14,618 bases of DNA from JANMQK01 sp031370485 (GCA_031370485.1 JANMQK010000259.1:1-14618); one strand, 5' to 3'. Shown: positions 7,147 through 13,718, numbered from the stretch's first letter. Made by a program: numbers and translations. The notes: a model not told the origin generated them from the sequence alone.

Positions 7147-8133
7147 GTGACAGTGCCGTGGCCCCTGAGAATTGCGCTGCGGCGCCTGCTCGAGCGCGAC
7201 CCTGGGGAGATCGAACGACGCGCCGCCGGGTTCTCGATCGCAAGCCCCGAGGGGCGCCGTCTGGTCGCGCGGCTGGGCGAGGCCTTCATCGGCGGCTACA
7301 ACGCGATGCTGCGGCTCGAGTCGCCGGGGCGCGTGGCCGGGCAGGGCGCTCTGGTCGATCCCCACTTCCGTCCCTTCTTCTTCGAGGGGGCCGCGATGGG
7401 CTACCTGCCGCGCGGTTACCTGTCCCGCGGGTTCAGCAGGGATTCCGCCGAGCGCGATCTTCTCCAGATGCACCCCGGCTTTCTCTACCTGTACTACGTC
7501 GGCCTGGGCTTCTGGATCGCCATGCGCCATCCGCGCCGGCCGTCATCCATCGAGAGCCTGCGGGAGCACCTCGACCCCATGTACCTGCCGCTCTGCTACG
7601 ACGGGTTCGGCTTCAAGATCGGGTTCTTCGATTACCCGGGAAGACACGCGGCACGCGGCCTGCTCGATCGCTGCCCCGCCGAGCGCAGGGCCGCCATCTA
7701 CCAGGGATTCGGCAGGTCGCTGTTTTTCGTCTACATGGACGACGAGGCGTCGTTTCTACGCGAACGTGACGCAGAGCGAGGCCGCCACCGTGAGGACATG
7801 GAGTTCGGCCGGTCGCTGGCTCTCGCGTTCACCGGCATCGACCGGCCCCAGACCATCGCGGCCCACGTCGCCGCCGCCCGGGACGAAGGCGAGCTCGGGG
7901 CCCGGCTGACGGGGATCACCTGGGCGCTGACGGCACGGGAGATGAGCGATCCCGACTATTTCCACCGCTGCGTCGCGCGGGCGCCCGAGGGGTGGGGTCC
8001 CCTGCTGTCGGGGTTCCCGGCGATCTGTCGCAAGGCATTTTCGGAGTCGACTTCCTACGCAGAATGGCAATCGAAGACGCGGGCGGGAGTGGCCGGGGCC
8101 TATGCGGCTTCAGGCGCCATGGCCGGCCGGTAG
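7147..8133 (+). CDS. DUF1702-like protein
   Basis: This 328-residue protein is probably soluble. It resembles, from memory, the DUF1702 family found in actinobacterial enediyne and other polyketide clusters. The blocks that prompted the call are FFFEGAAMGY, YYVGLGFWIAM, LPLCYDGFGFKIGFFDY, and YQGFGRSLFFVYM. No catalytic motif is evident and no activity is known to me. The frame is open back to ATG 7084 inside the ketosynthase gene, but I chose GTG 7147 because GGAG lies 8 bases upstream and the conserved region starts right after it; GTG 7153 is equally possible. It is the last gene of the operon and is followed by a GC-rich hairpin and a convergent gene. Co-occurrence with ketosynthase genes suggests that it acts on, or helps process, the product of the pathway. 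Confidence 0.75.
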   Translation: MTVPWPLRIALRRLLERDPGEIERRAAGFSIASPEGRRLVARLGEAFIGGYNAMLRLESPGRVAGQGALVDPHFRPFFFEGAAMGYLPRGYLSRGFSRDSAERDLLQMHPGFLYLYYVGLGFWIAMRHPRRPSSIESLREHLDPMYLPLCYDGFGFKIGFFDYPGRHAARGLLDRCPAERRAAIYQGFGRSLFFVYMDDEASFLRERDAERGRHREDMEFGRSLALAFTGIDRPQTIAAHVAAARDEGELGARLTGITWALTAREMSDPDYFHRCVARAPEGWGPLLSGFPAICRKAFSESTSYAEWQSKTRAGVAGAYAASGAMAGR

Positions 8134-8150
8134 CGGGACCGGGGGCGCTG

Positions 8151-8179
8151 ACCCGGCGGGAGGCGGCCCCCGCCCGGGT
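8151..8179. terminator. GC-rich hairpin between convergent genes
   Basis: ACCCGGCGGG (8151-8160) pairs with CCCG-c-CCGGGT (8169-8179), a 10-bp stem with one bulged C and a loop of about 8 bases. It lies in the 58-base gap between the ends of the DUF1702-like gene (plus) and the Spy-like gene (minus), where a shared terminator is expected. There is no T-run on either side, so it may need Rho or act mainly as a transcript-end stabiliser. Confidence 0.4.
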
Positions 8180-8191
8180 TCGGAGTCCCGT

Positions 8192-8704
8192 TCAGTCCCG
8201 GTCGCGAAGCCGGCGGCCGGAGTCCGGGCCGCCCTGAAACCGTTCCTGCATGAACTCCTGTCGGTTCTGGCGCATCGTCTCGAGCTTGTCGCGCTGCGCC
8301 GGCGTCAGAACTTTCCGGAGATCCCTGAGCATGCCCGCCCGCGACACCGCCATGCCCGCCTCGACCTCCGCCACGGCCCGGACCGCGTGGCGGATCGCCG
8401 CCTCGTCGAATGTCTCGGCGTGGACAGCGTCCTCGAGGGAACGGCGCGCCTCGAACATCTTGTCGCGATCGGCATCCATCGTCTCACGATGGGCCTGGAG
8501 CGGCTTGTCGAGCGCCTCTTTCTGCTCCTCGGAAAGGTCGAGCCGGTCGAGCATCCTCTCCAGCATCGCGCCCTGACGCGGGCCGTGAGGTCCTGGATGA
8601 TGGCCTCGTCCTCCCGCGTAGACGTATCCCGCACCCAGCACCATGATGGCCGCCAGGACCATCGGGACGGTTGTTCGAACTGACCTTGCGGTGAATCGTT
8701 GCAT
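8192..8704 (-). CDS. Spy/CpxP-like periplasmic protein, His-rich N-terminus
   Basis: This 170-residue exported protein resembles Spy/CpxP periplasmic chaperones and the metal-resistance sensor group. Residues 1-30 are a signal peptide or anchor (TARSVR basic region, VPMVLAAIMVLGAGYVYA). A His-rich stretch GGRGHHPGPHG follows at 31-41 and could bind metal. The mature part is all-helical with two LTxxQ-type motifs, LDLSEEQ at 56-61 and VLTPAQ at 132-137, the hallmark of the family. It starts at ATG 8704 with AGAGGAGG 7 bases upstream. The frame stays open upstream to 9277 but that part is antisense to the sigma factor gene. It is transcribed divergently from the ECF sigma operon and has its own copy of the predicted ECF promoter, so it is probably a target of that sigma factor. 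Confidence 0.85.
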   Translation of the reverse strand: MQRFTARSVRTTVPMVLAAIMVLGAGYVYAGGRGHHPGPHGPRQGAMLERMLDRLDLSEEQKEALDKPLQAHRETMDADRDKMFEARRSLEDAVHAETFDEAAIRHAVRAVAEVEAGMAVSRAGMLRDLRKVLTPAQRDKLETMRQNRQEFMQERFQGGPDSGRRLRDRD

Positions 8705-8762
8705 CGTGGCCTCCTCTGTGAACCGGGCCGTCGTTGCGACCCGGGTCCTGTCCACACCCCGG

Positions 8763-8793
8763 ATAGAGCCCGGCGGCCTCCATCCGGTTACAG
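8763..8793 (-). promoter_or_regulatory. Predicted ECF-type promoter of the Spy-like gene
   Basis: On the minus strand CTGTAACCGG (8793-8784) is followed after 16 bases by TCTAT (8767-8763). The AACC core is typical of ECF -35 elements. The same arrangement with identical spacing faces the other way in front of the sigma factor gene. Predicted transcription start is about 8756, leaving a leader of roughly 50 bases before ATG 8704. Confidence 0.6.
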
Positions 8794-8845
8794 CCGTTCC
8801 CGTGGCGGCGGGAATCCGGTACGATTTCACGATCGCTGTAACCGG
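8784..8845. repeat. Inverted 10-bp repeat formed by two divergent -35 boxes
   Basis: CCGGTTACAG at 8784-8793 and its exact reverse complement CTGTAACCGG at 8836-8845 are separated by 42 bases. Both copies have the same downstream element at the same distance, which favours paired divergent promoters over a single looping operator. Confidence 0.75.
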
Positions 8846-8866
8846 GAGCGGCAGGCTACCATCTTT
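8836..8866 (+). promoter_or_regulatory. Predicted ECF-type promoter of the sigma factor operon (autoregulation)
   Basis: CTGTAACCGG (8836-8845), a 16-base spacer and TCTTT (8862-8866) match the divergent promoter of the Spy-like gene base for base in the -35 and in four of five bases in the -10. Transcription would start about 8873, about 36 bases before ATG 8909. Autoregulation by the encoded ECF factor is inferred, as is usual for this sigma class. Confidence 0.6.
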
Positions 8867-8908
8867 CATTCTGACCGACGGGGAGATGGTCGCCGGAGAA
8901 GAGGCTGG

Positions 8909-9466
8909 ATGGAACTCACCTGGATCATGGGCATGACCGGCGGAGCCGGGTCGCGCGCCGCCGACGAGGCGGCCCTGATCGCCGCCAGCCGCGAGGGGGA
9001 CACGGGGGCCTTTTCCGATCTCGTCCGCCTGCATCAGCGCCGGATCTTCCGTCTTGCCGGCCGCTTCTTCCGGCGCCGTGAGGACGTCGAGGACGCGGCG
9101 CAGGACACCTTCCTGACCGCCTGGCGCAGGCTGTCCACATACCGGGGCCGCGCGCCCTTCGAGCACTGGCTCAGCCGCGTCTGCCTCAACTGCTGCTACG
9201 CCCGGCTGCGGCGCGCGCGCCCCGAGGAGATCCAGGTCGATATGAGCGTCCTCAGGGAACCGGGCTTCGACCCGCACGCGGCGATCGAGGTGGAACGGCT
9301 GCTCTCGAGGCTGTCACCCGGGGATCGGTTCGTGCTGCTACTCCTCGACGGCGAGGGGTGGTCGGTCGCGGAAATCGCCTCGCGGCTTGGGTGGACAACG
9401 ATGAACGTGAAGGTCCGCGCCCACCGGGCGCGAAAGAAACTGAGAAAGGTCCTGACCCCCTCATGA
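8909..9466 (+). CDS. ECF-family RNA polymerase sigma factor
   Basis: This 185-residue sigma-70 family protein of the ECF class contains only regions 2 and 4. Region 2 spans about 33-103: AFSDLVRLHQRRIFRLAGRF, the core-binding/-10 segment DVEDAAQDTFLTAWRRL, then FEHWLSRVCLNCCY. Region 4 (about 134-181) reads LSPGDRFVLLLLDGEGWSV followed by the helix-turn-helix AEIASRLGWTTMNVKVRAHRARKKLRK. I chose ATG 8909 because GGAGAAGAGG precedes it; ATGs at 8927 and 8933 are alternatives, and the frame open upstream to 8699 would cross the predicted promoter. Its stop overlaps the ATG of the next gene (ATGA). The following membrane protein and CpxP-like protein suggest control by a membrane anti-sigma and periplasmic sensor, as in the CnrH system. 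Confidence 0.92.
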   Translation: MELTWIMGMTGGAGSRAADEAALIAASREGDTGAFSDLVRLHQRRIFRLAGRFFRRREDVEDAAQDTFLTAWRRLSTYRGRAPFEHWLSRVCLNCCYARLRRARPEEIQVDMSVLREPGFDPHAAIEVERLLSRLSPGDRFVLLLLDGEGWSVAEIASRLGWTTMNVKVRAHRARKKLRKVLTPS

Positions 9467-9750
9467 CCGAACCGGCCGATCACACCGAATTCGTCCGGCG
9501 CTACCTCAGGCAGCGCCATGCGAAGGTCGAGCCTGATCCGGCGTTCGCGGAACGCGTGCTGGCGCGTCTCGCGCGCCGGCCCGCCGAGCTGATGGGCCTC
9601 GCCGCCCTCAGGCTGCTGCCCGCCACCCTGGCGCTCGTCATGGTCCTCGCCTGGCTCTCGATCCGCGCCGGCGCCGATTCGCAGCCCACGGCGCCGCAGA
9701 CCACGGGGGACGACATGATCGGGTGGCTGATCGAGGACACGGGGCGATGA
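9463..9750 (+). CDS. Small single-span membrane protein, candidate anti-sigma factor (CnrY-like position and size)
   Basis: This 95-residue protein has a charged cytoplasmic N-terminal segment (1-44, with FVRRYLRQRHAKVEPDPAFAERVLARLARR), one transmembrane helix (about 46-67, LRLLPATLALVMVLAWLSI) and a short, polar periplasmic tail. It lacks the His-Cys-Cys motif of zinc-binding anti-sigma domains. The start ATG 9463 overlaps the sigma factor stop, and its stop TGA overlaps the ATG of the next gene. Length, topology and position between an ECF factor and a CpxP-like sensor are what one expects of CnrY-type anti-sigma proteins, which bind the sigma factor with a short N-terminal helix segment. 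The sequence is too short and divergent to assign by similarity alone, so the function is inferred from context. Confidence 0.7.
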   Translation: MTEPADHTEFVRRYLRQRHAKVEPDPAFAERVLARLARRPAELMGLAALRLLPATLALVMVLAWLSIRAGADSQPTAPQTTGDDMIGWLIEDTGR

Positions 9751-10190
9751 GGCCGGTCGCGGCCCTCCTCAGCGTGACGGCGCTTCTCGTCTGTGGTGTC
9801 GTCGCCGGGGCGCTCGGCATGCACCTTTTCGAGGCGCATCGCGGGCCGGCGCGATGGATGCGGGGCCGCCCCCCGGGGCCGCCGCCGCATCTCGTCATGC
9901 GCGAGATGGAAGAGCGTCTCGACCTGACGGCGGACCAGAGACGGCAGATCGCGGGAATCCTCGACCGGAGCCGTGACGAGAGCGAGGCCCTGCGCCGCGA
10001 GGTGAGACCGCGGCTCGAGAAGCAGATGGAGCGGACGCGCCAGGAGATCGAGGCGGTGCTCACGCCGGAGCAGCGGCGCAAGTTCCTGGATCTGCGGCGC
10101 GAGCAGCGGCGCCGCGCGCGCCGGTTTTTCCTCGGAGAAGGCGAATCCAACCCTGATGCGTTGGAACCCGGCCCGCCGCCGAAGGACTGA
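9747..10190 (+). CDS. Membrane-anchored CpxP/CnrX-like periplasmic sensor
   Basis: This 147-residue protein has an N-terminal membrane anchor (about 5-24, AALLSVTALLVCGVVAGALG) and an all-helical periplasmic part. It has the two motifs of the CpxP/Spy/metal-resistance fold, LDLTADQ (58-64) and VLTPEQ (104-109), separated by a long charged helical hairpin. His26, His31 and His48 near the membrane are possible metal ligands. The C-terminus is Pro/Gly-rich. ATG 9747 overlaps the stop of the candidate anti-sigma gene, so the three genes are translationally coupled. Size and anchored topology match CnrX-type sensors, which release the anti-sigma and sigma when metal binds. The ligand here cannot be told from sequence; envelope stress is an alternative. 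The gene ends 6 bases before the convergent polyferredoxin gene. Confidence 0.78.
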   Translation: MRPVAALLSVTALLVCGVVAGALGMHLFEAHRGPARWMRGRPPGPPPHLVMREMEERLDLTADQRRQIAGILDRSRDESEALRREVRPRLEKQMERTRQEIEAVLTPEQRRKFLDLRREQRRRARRFFLGEGESNPDALEPGPPPKD

Positions 10191-10196
10191 GGCCGG

Positions 10197-12041
10197 CTAC
10201 ATCGACGAGCGCATCATCATCGGCTGCGTCAGAAGCCACAGGCTCTGGAATGAAAAGAGGAGCATCGCCAGGAGCATCGGGACCTGGCTCAGGGTCGCCG
10301 TCCGGTGGTTGTCATAGATCGCGTTGGCGACCTGGTGGGCGATCAGGATGCCATACACGTGGCCGATCAGGATCAACCCGACCTGGATGCCCCAGCCCAC
10401 ATTGAGCGGCAGGATCGAGTCGATCAACATGTGCGCGGTCCCGAACAGGTCCCAGCCCCACCCGAACGGGTCGGAGGCCACGCGCACGAGCTTCTTCCCC
10501 TCGAAAAAGATGTGCTGCAGGTTGTGGGCAAGGTGGTAGAAGAGAGCGATCGGCAGGAGCGAGTACGAGAACCGCACGAACAGGAATCCCGCGCTGTGGT
10601 TCCCGTCGCCGGCGAGCGCCTTCATCAGGACGCAGACTCCGTAGTAGACCGCAAGCGGCAGCAGGATCATTCCGGCCATGCCGGCGCTGAAGGCCACGAG
10701 CCAGCTCGCCCCGCCTACCGATTCGATGGCGCCGACCATGCGGTCCCAGGTCGGCGTCATGGTCAGGCCGTGGAACGCGCTCATCGAGAGCATGATGACC
10801 GCGAGGTAGGCCTCGTCAACCCGGGTCCTCCGGCCCTCGACCAGGTCCGCTCCGAGCGGCCGCACGTTCCAGGCGATGTTGTCCTTCGAGCAGGTCCTGA
10901 CGCACTCCATGCACAGGATGCAGTAGGTGTTGGCGTCCATCGCCCCGATGAACTGGCCGGTCGGGCAGGGGCGTCCCGCGCCGCTTCCGTGGTAGCAGTC
11001 GTGGGTCGAGCAATGCCGGCAGATGTCGCGATCGGCGGCGCGCAGCTCGGAGGCTGCGAACATCGAGTAGAGGCCGCTGACCCGCCCCACCAGGCAGGCG
11101 TAACGGCAGAACGCCTTGCGCTCGAACACGAGGATGGTGAGGACGCTGGCCGCCACCATGACCAGGCCCAGGAACGCGGTCAGCCAGGGCTTCTCCGTGA
11201 CCCCGAACCCGAGCTCGAGCCAGGTCAATCCCACGAAGAGAAGAGTCGCGAGCCAGATGTTGCGCAGGCCGCGCGGCCAGCGTTTTTCGAGGCCGATCGA
11301 GCCGTCGCCACGCCTCCACGGGATCAGGGCGCCGACCCAGTCGGCGATCGCCATCCAGGGGCACGCCGTGCACCACAGCTTGCCGACAAAGAGGATCGCG
11401 ATGACCAGCCAGGTCCACCAGATGGTCCAGGTCAGCACCGTGGCGATGTTGCGGCCGGGGGACGGGTTCCCGGCGAAGCCGGCGGCGATGACCAGGGCGA
11501 ACAGCAGGACCACGGGTACCTGCAGGACGAGCCGGAACCACGGCCGCGCGACGAGCGCGCGGAGTAAAGGCACGGCCATCAGATTGAATCGGCGCCCCTC
11601 CTCCCGTCCACCGTCGCGCCGCCGGCCGCGGAACTCGAAAAGGAAAAACGACAGGCCGAGGATCGAGAGACTGGTCGCGTAGAAGAGCCAGGGCGGCACT
11701 CCCGGCATGAGCGGCCGCGACGGGTCCGCGGCATGGCCGCCTACCCTACCCGCGGGCGTCTTGCCGGTCTCGTGCGCCGCCGTCGGTGAAGTATCGACGA
11801 CGAGATCCATCCCGCATTTCGGGCAGCGGCCGGGATGGTCCTGGCGCACGCTCTCGCACATCGGGCAGCGCCAGATTTCCGCGGGGCGATCTTCCGGTGT
11901 CATGCCCGCGGAAAGAGTTTCGTCCGATGGCGCGCCGCGCCGCGCCTCGTGGGCCCGGGCGGGCTGCGACATCCCGCCTATCAAGATGAGAGGGACGATC
12001 GCCGCGGGGAGGGGCGCGTGAAGGAGCCACCCCTGCTTCAT
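10197..12041 (-). CDS. NosR/NapH-type membrane polyferredoxin with N-terminal heavy-metal-binding-like domain
   Basis: This 614-residue protein has a predicted signal peptide (1-30, cleavage after PARA). A periplasmic domain with a four-Cys pattern at 59-81 follows (Cys59, Cys62, Cys73, Cys76; RCPMCESV...GRCPKCGMDLV), resembling the heavy-metal-binding domain of copper exporters. Then comes a multi-span membrane core. It carries the NapH/NosR-type motifs WCTACPW (Cys224, Cys227) and FCRYACL (Cys312, Cys316). Two [4Fe-4S] sites follow: Cys341, 344, 349, 359 and Cys374, 377, 380, 384 (YCILCMECVRTC). More membrane helices with conserved-looking His residues (FYHLAHNLQHIFF) complete it. It should pass electrons across the membrane or to a periplasmic partner; the partner is not in the window. 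I prefer ATG 12041 to ATG 12071 because it directly starts the signal peptide. Confidence 0.85.
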   Translation of the reverse strand: MKQGWLLHAPLPAAIVPLILIGGMSQPARAHEARRGAPSDETLSAGMTPEDRPAEIWRCPMCESVRQDHPGRCPKCGMDLVVDTSPTAAHETGKTPAGRVGGHAADPSRPLMPGVPPWLFYATSLSILGLSFFLFEFRGRRRDGGREEGRRFNLMAVPLLRALVARPWFRLVLQVPVVLLFALVIAAGFAGNPSPGRNIATVLTWTIWWTWLVIAILFVGKLWCTACPWMAIADWVGALIPWRRGDGSIGLEKRWPRGLRNIWLATLLFVGLTWLELGFGVTEKPWLTAFLGLVMVAASVLTILVFERKAFCRYACLVGRVSGLYSMFAASELRAADRDICRHCSTHDCYHGSGAGRPCPTGQFIGAMDANTYCILCMECVRTCSKDNIAWNVRPLGADLVEGRRTRVDEAYLAVIMLSMSAFHGLTMTPTWDRMVGAIESVGGASWLVAFSAGMAGMILLPLAVYYGVCVLMKALAGDGNHSAGFLFVRFSYSLLPIALFYHLAHNLQHIFFEGKKLVRVASDPFGWGWDLFGTAHMLIDSILPLNVGWGIQVGLILIGHVYGILIAHQVANAIYDNHRTATLSQVPMLLAMLLFSFQSLWLLTQPMMMRSSM

Positions 12042-12078
12042 GGGCCGATTTCCCCCGCCACCATGCCGCATGGCCCAT
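12040..12078 (-). promoter_or_regulatory. Leader inverted repeat that could cover the polyferredoxin start codon
   Basis: In the minus-strand transcript ATGGGCC (12078-12072) can pair perfectly with GGCCCAT (12046-12040), a 7-bp stem that includes the first two bases of the chosen ATG and places the G-rich ribosome-binding sequence in the loop. The loop side also contains a second palindrome, CCATGC-C-GCATGG (12061-12073), which competes with it. Such alternatives could tune translation, but there is no test from sequence alone. Confidence 0.3.
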
Positions 12079-12345
12079 CACCCCGATGCAAAATCTAGGT
12101 CGCGTCACGGGAAATGCCAGCCTGCGACGATTTCGATATTCGCGGCAACCCCTTTGCACTGAGCCCCTTGGACAGCCCTCCGTCCCGCGGGCGGCGGCCC
12201 GCGCAGCGACGCGTCCCGGTCGCGGTACAGGTTCAGTTACTCAAGGCTGAAACGGAGAGGATAGATTGCGGAGCGCCAGTGAAAAAAGTGGCGCGCTCGA
12301 TGAAACGAGCCGAGTTCTAATGACGCCCCGCTCCTGCTCGGACGG
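12042..12345. other. Intergenic region of about 300 bases with hairpins, no gene recognised
   Basis: This gap is the upstream region of the polyferredoxin gene and the downstream region of the GGDEF-PilZ gene, both on the minus strand. It contains the start-codon inverted repeat (12040-12078), a perfect 7-bp stem with a tetraloop (CGCGGGC 12186-12192 and GCCCGCG 12197-12203), and two hairpins at 12273-12310. A short open frame on the plus strand (12114-12320) has no ribosome-binding site or recognisable product. I found no convincing sigma70 promoter and no riboswitch pattern I could name, so the polyferredoxin promoter remains unplaced. Confidence 0.5.
12273..12310 (-). terminator. Candidate terminator of the GGDEF-PilZ gene
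   Basis: On the minus strand, 36 bases after the stop, GCTCG (12310-12306) pairs with CGAGC (12299-12295), followed by GCGCCAC and a run of six T (12287-12282). The T-run itself lies in the loop of a second perfect 6-bp stem, GCGCCA/TGGCGC. The stem is short and the T-run is 7 bases away, so this is a weak intrinsic terminator at best. Confidence 0.35.
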
Positions 12346-13635
12346 TCACCGGGGCTTGGCGCGCGGAATCCCGCCGCCCTGGTTCCCGGGCGCCGCAGCC
12401 GTGTCATCCTCCCGCGGCGTCAGGTCGCGCAGGTACTTTCCGAGCGCCACGTGGTCGCGGTTCTCGATCTCGAGGAACTTGATCGCCGTCACAAACCGGC
12501 CTTTCCGGCCCTCGCCCACGCGGAGCACGGTGCCGGTCGTCTCGATCTCGCTGTCGGCCCCCGGAAGCCCGAGGAAAAGCTGCACGAGCGATCCGGCCTC
12601 GAGCTTCCGGTCGAAAAGCGCGAGCATGCCCCCTTCGCTGAGGTTGACGGTGACCAGCAGATACTTCTGCTTCGAGAACACCCGGTAACGCCCGTCGAGG
12701 GCGATCTCAACCCGCTGGCGGGAGCGCCGATTCTGGCCGTACAGGTGGACCTGGTTCTTGCCGCCGGCCTTGGCGCCGTACATCGCGCTGTCGGCCCGCC
12801 GGACGAGCTCGGGCGCCTCCCGGGCGTCCGCGGGGCAGGTCGCCACCCCCATGCTGACCGTCAGCCTGGCCCCCTTCATGCCGTCCGCATCGGCGAAATC
12901 GAAATCCGCGATTTTCTCCCGGGTCCGATCCGCCACCAGCTGCGCCCCGGTCTTCGTGGTCGACGGCAGGATGAGCGCAAACTCCTCGCCACCGTAACGC
13001 GCCGGCACGTCGATCCGGCGCAACGATTCGGACAGCAGCCGGGCGACGGAGACGAGGGCCCGGTTGCCGGCCTCGTGGCCGAGCCGGTCGTTGTAACTCT
13101 TGAAATCGTCGAGATCGACCATCACGAGGGACAGCGGGCTGTTGTACCGCTCGCTTCGCTGGATCTCGCGGACCAGGTGCTCGCGAAACGCCCGGTAGTT
13201 GCACAGGCTCGTCAGCTCGTCGCGGTAGGCCGACGCCTGCGTCTGCTCGAACAGTTTCAGCTCGATGACCTTGGGGTTCCTGAGCTGGCGGTTGACCTCG
13301 ACGAAGTAGCTGACCAGCGCGACCCGGAGATCGACCGGGGCGCCGACGCCGCGCGCCATCAACGACTGATGGGCGAGGATCTGCCGCCAGCATTCCTTGG
13401 CCTCGACGGCAGGGAAGCGGAGATGGGAGAGAAGGTGGATCAGCTCGGCGTAAACCTCGTCGCCGTACCGTTCCTCGAGCTCGCGCACCCGTCCGTCCAG
13501 CCCCCCGGCCTCGAGTTCCGGCCCGTAGAGCACCTTGAAGAGCGCCTCGACAAGATCCGTGTTCCATTCATCGAGAGGCCCCGCAGCCGCTCCGGTCCGT
13601 GGCCGGCGTTCCGCGTCCTTGTCCTTCCCCGGCAT
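12346..13635 (-). CDS. Diguanylate cyclase with C-terminal PilZ domain
   Basis: This 429-residue protein appears cytoplasmic, with no signal or membrane segment. Residues 20-130 are a helical N-terminal region that I do not recognise as a sensor domain. The GGDEF domain spans about 135-298: DELTSLCNYRAF, DLDDFKSYND, the active-site loop GGEEF at 215-219, and the product-inhibition I-site RRID (206-209), exactly 5 residues before it. The PilZ domain (about 303-405) has the c-di-GMP-binding R304xxxR308 and NLSEGG (N331, S333, G336). The protein should therefore make c-di-GMP and also sense it. The start ATG 13635 has GGGAGG about 8 bases upstream; an open frame further up to 13761 would run into the tRNA gene. 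It lies 83 bases downstream of tRNA-Ser on the same strand. Confidence 0.92.
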   Translation of the reverse strand: MPGKDKDAERRPRTGAAAGPLDEWNTDLVEALFKVLYGPELEAGGLDGRVRELEERYGDEVYAELIHLLSHLRFPAVEAKECWRQILAHQSLMARGVGAPVDLRVALVSYFVEVNRQLRNPKVIELKLFEQTQASAYRDELTSLCNYRAFREHLVREIQRSERYNSPLSLVMVDLDDFKSYNDRLGHEAGNRALVSVARLLSESLRRIDVPARYGGEEFALILPSTTKTGAQLVADRTREKIADFDFADADGMKGARLTVSMGVATCPADAREAPELVRRADSAMYGAKAGGKNQVHLYGQNRRSRQRVEIALDGRYRVFSKQKYLLVTVNLSEGGMLALFDRKLEAGSLVQLFLGLPGADSEIETTGTVLRVGEGRKGRFVTAIKFLEIENRDHVALGKYLRDLTPREDDTAAAPGNQGGGIPRAKPR

Positions 13636-13718
13636 GCCGTGTCCTCCCAGGAGGTCCTGCCGCGCACCCGCCCGGCATAAATCTGTGAGATAAGGAATGG
13701 TGTCCGGTATGAGAGCAT

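Noticed and set aside
8705..9277. Upstream extension of the Spy-like protein to a 361-residue frame
   Set aside because: The extension is antisense to the sigma factor gene and crosses the promoter region; the signal peptide and ribosome-binding site mark ATG 8704.
10305..11567. 420-residue open frame on the plus strand
   Set aside because: It is antisense to the polyferredoxin gene, with the biased Asp/Arg/Gly/Ala composition of a GC-rich shadow and no recognisable motif.
12186..12203. Perfect 7-bp hairpin CGCGGGC/GCCCGCG as an intrinsic terminator
   Set aside because: There is no T-run on either strand next to it, and such GC-only stems arise easily in sequence of this composition.
12042..12345. 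Riboswitch, including a c-di-GMP type, near the GGDEF gene
   Set aside because: No recognisable conserved core was seen, and the region lies downstream of the GGDEF gene rather than upstream.
12451..13680. 409-residue open frame on the plus strand
   Set aside because: It is antisense to the GGDEF-PilZ gene, whose motifs are complete; the plus frame has shadow composition.
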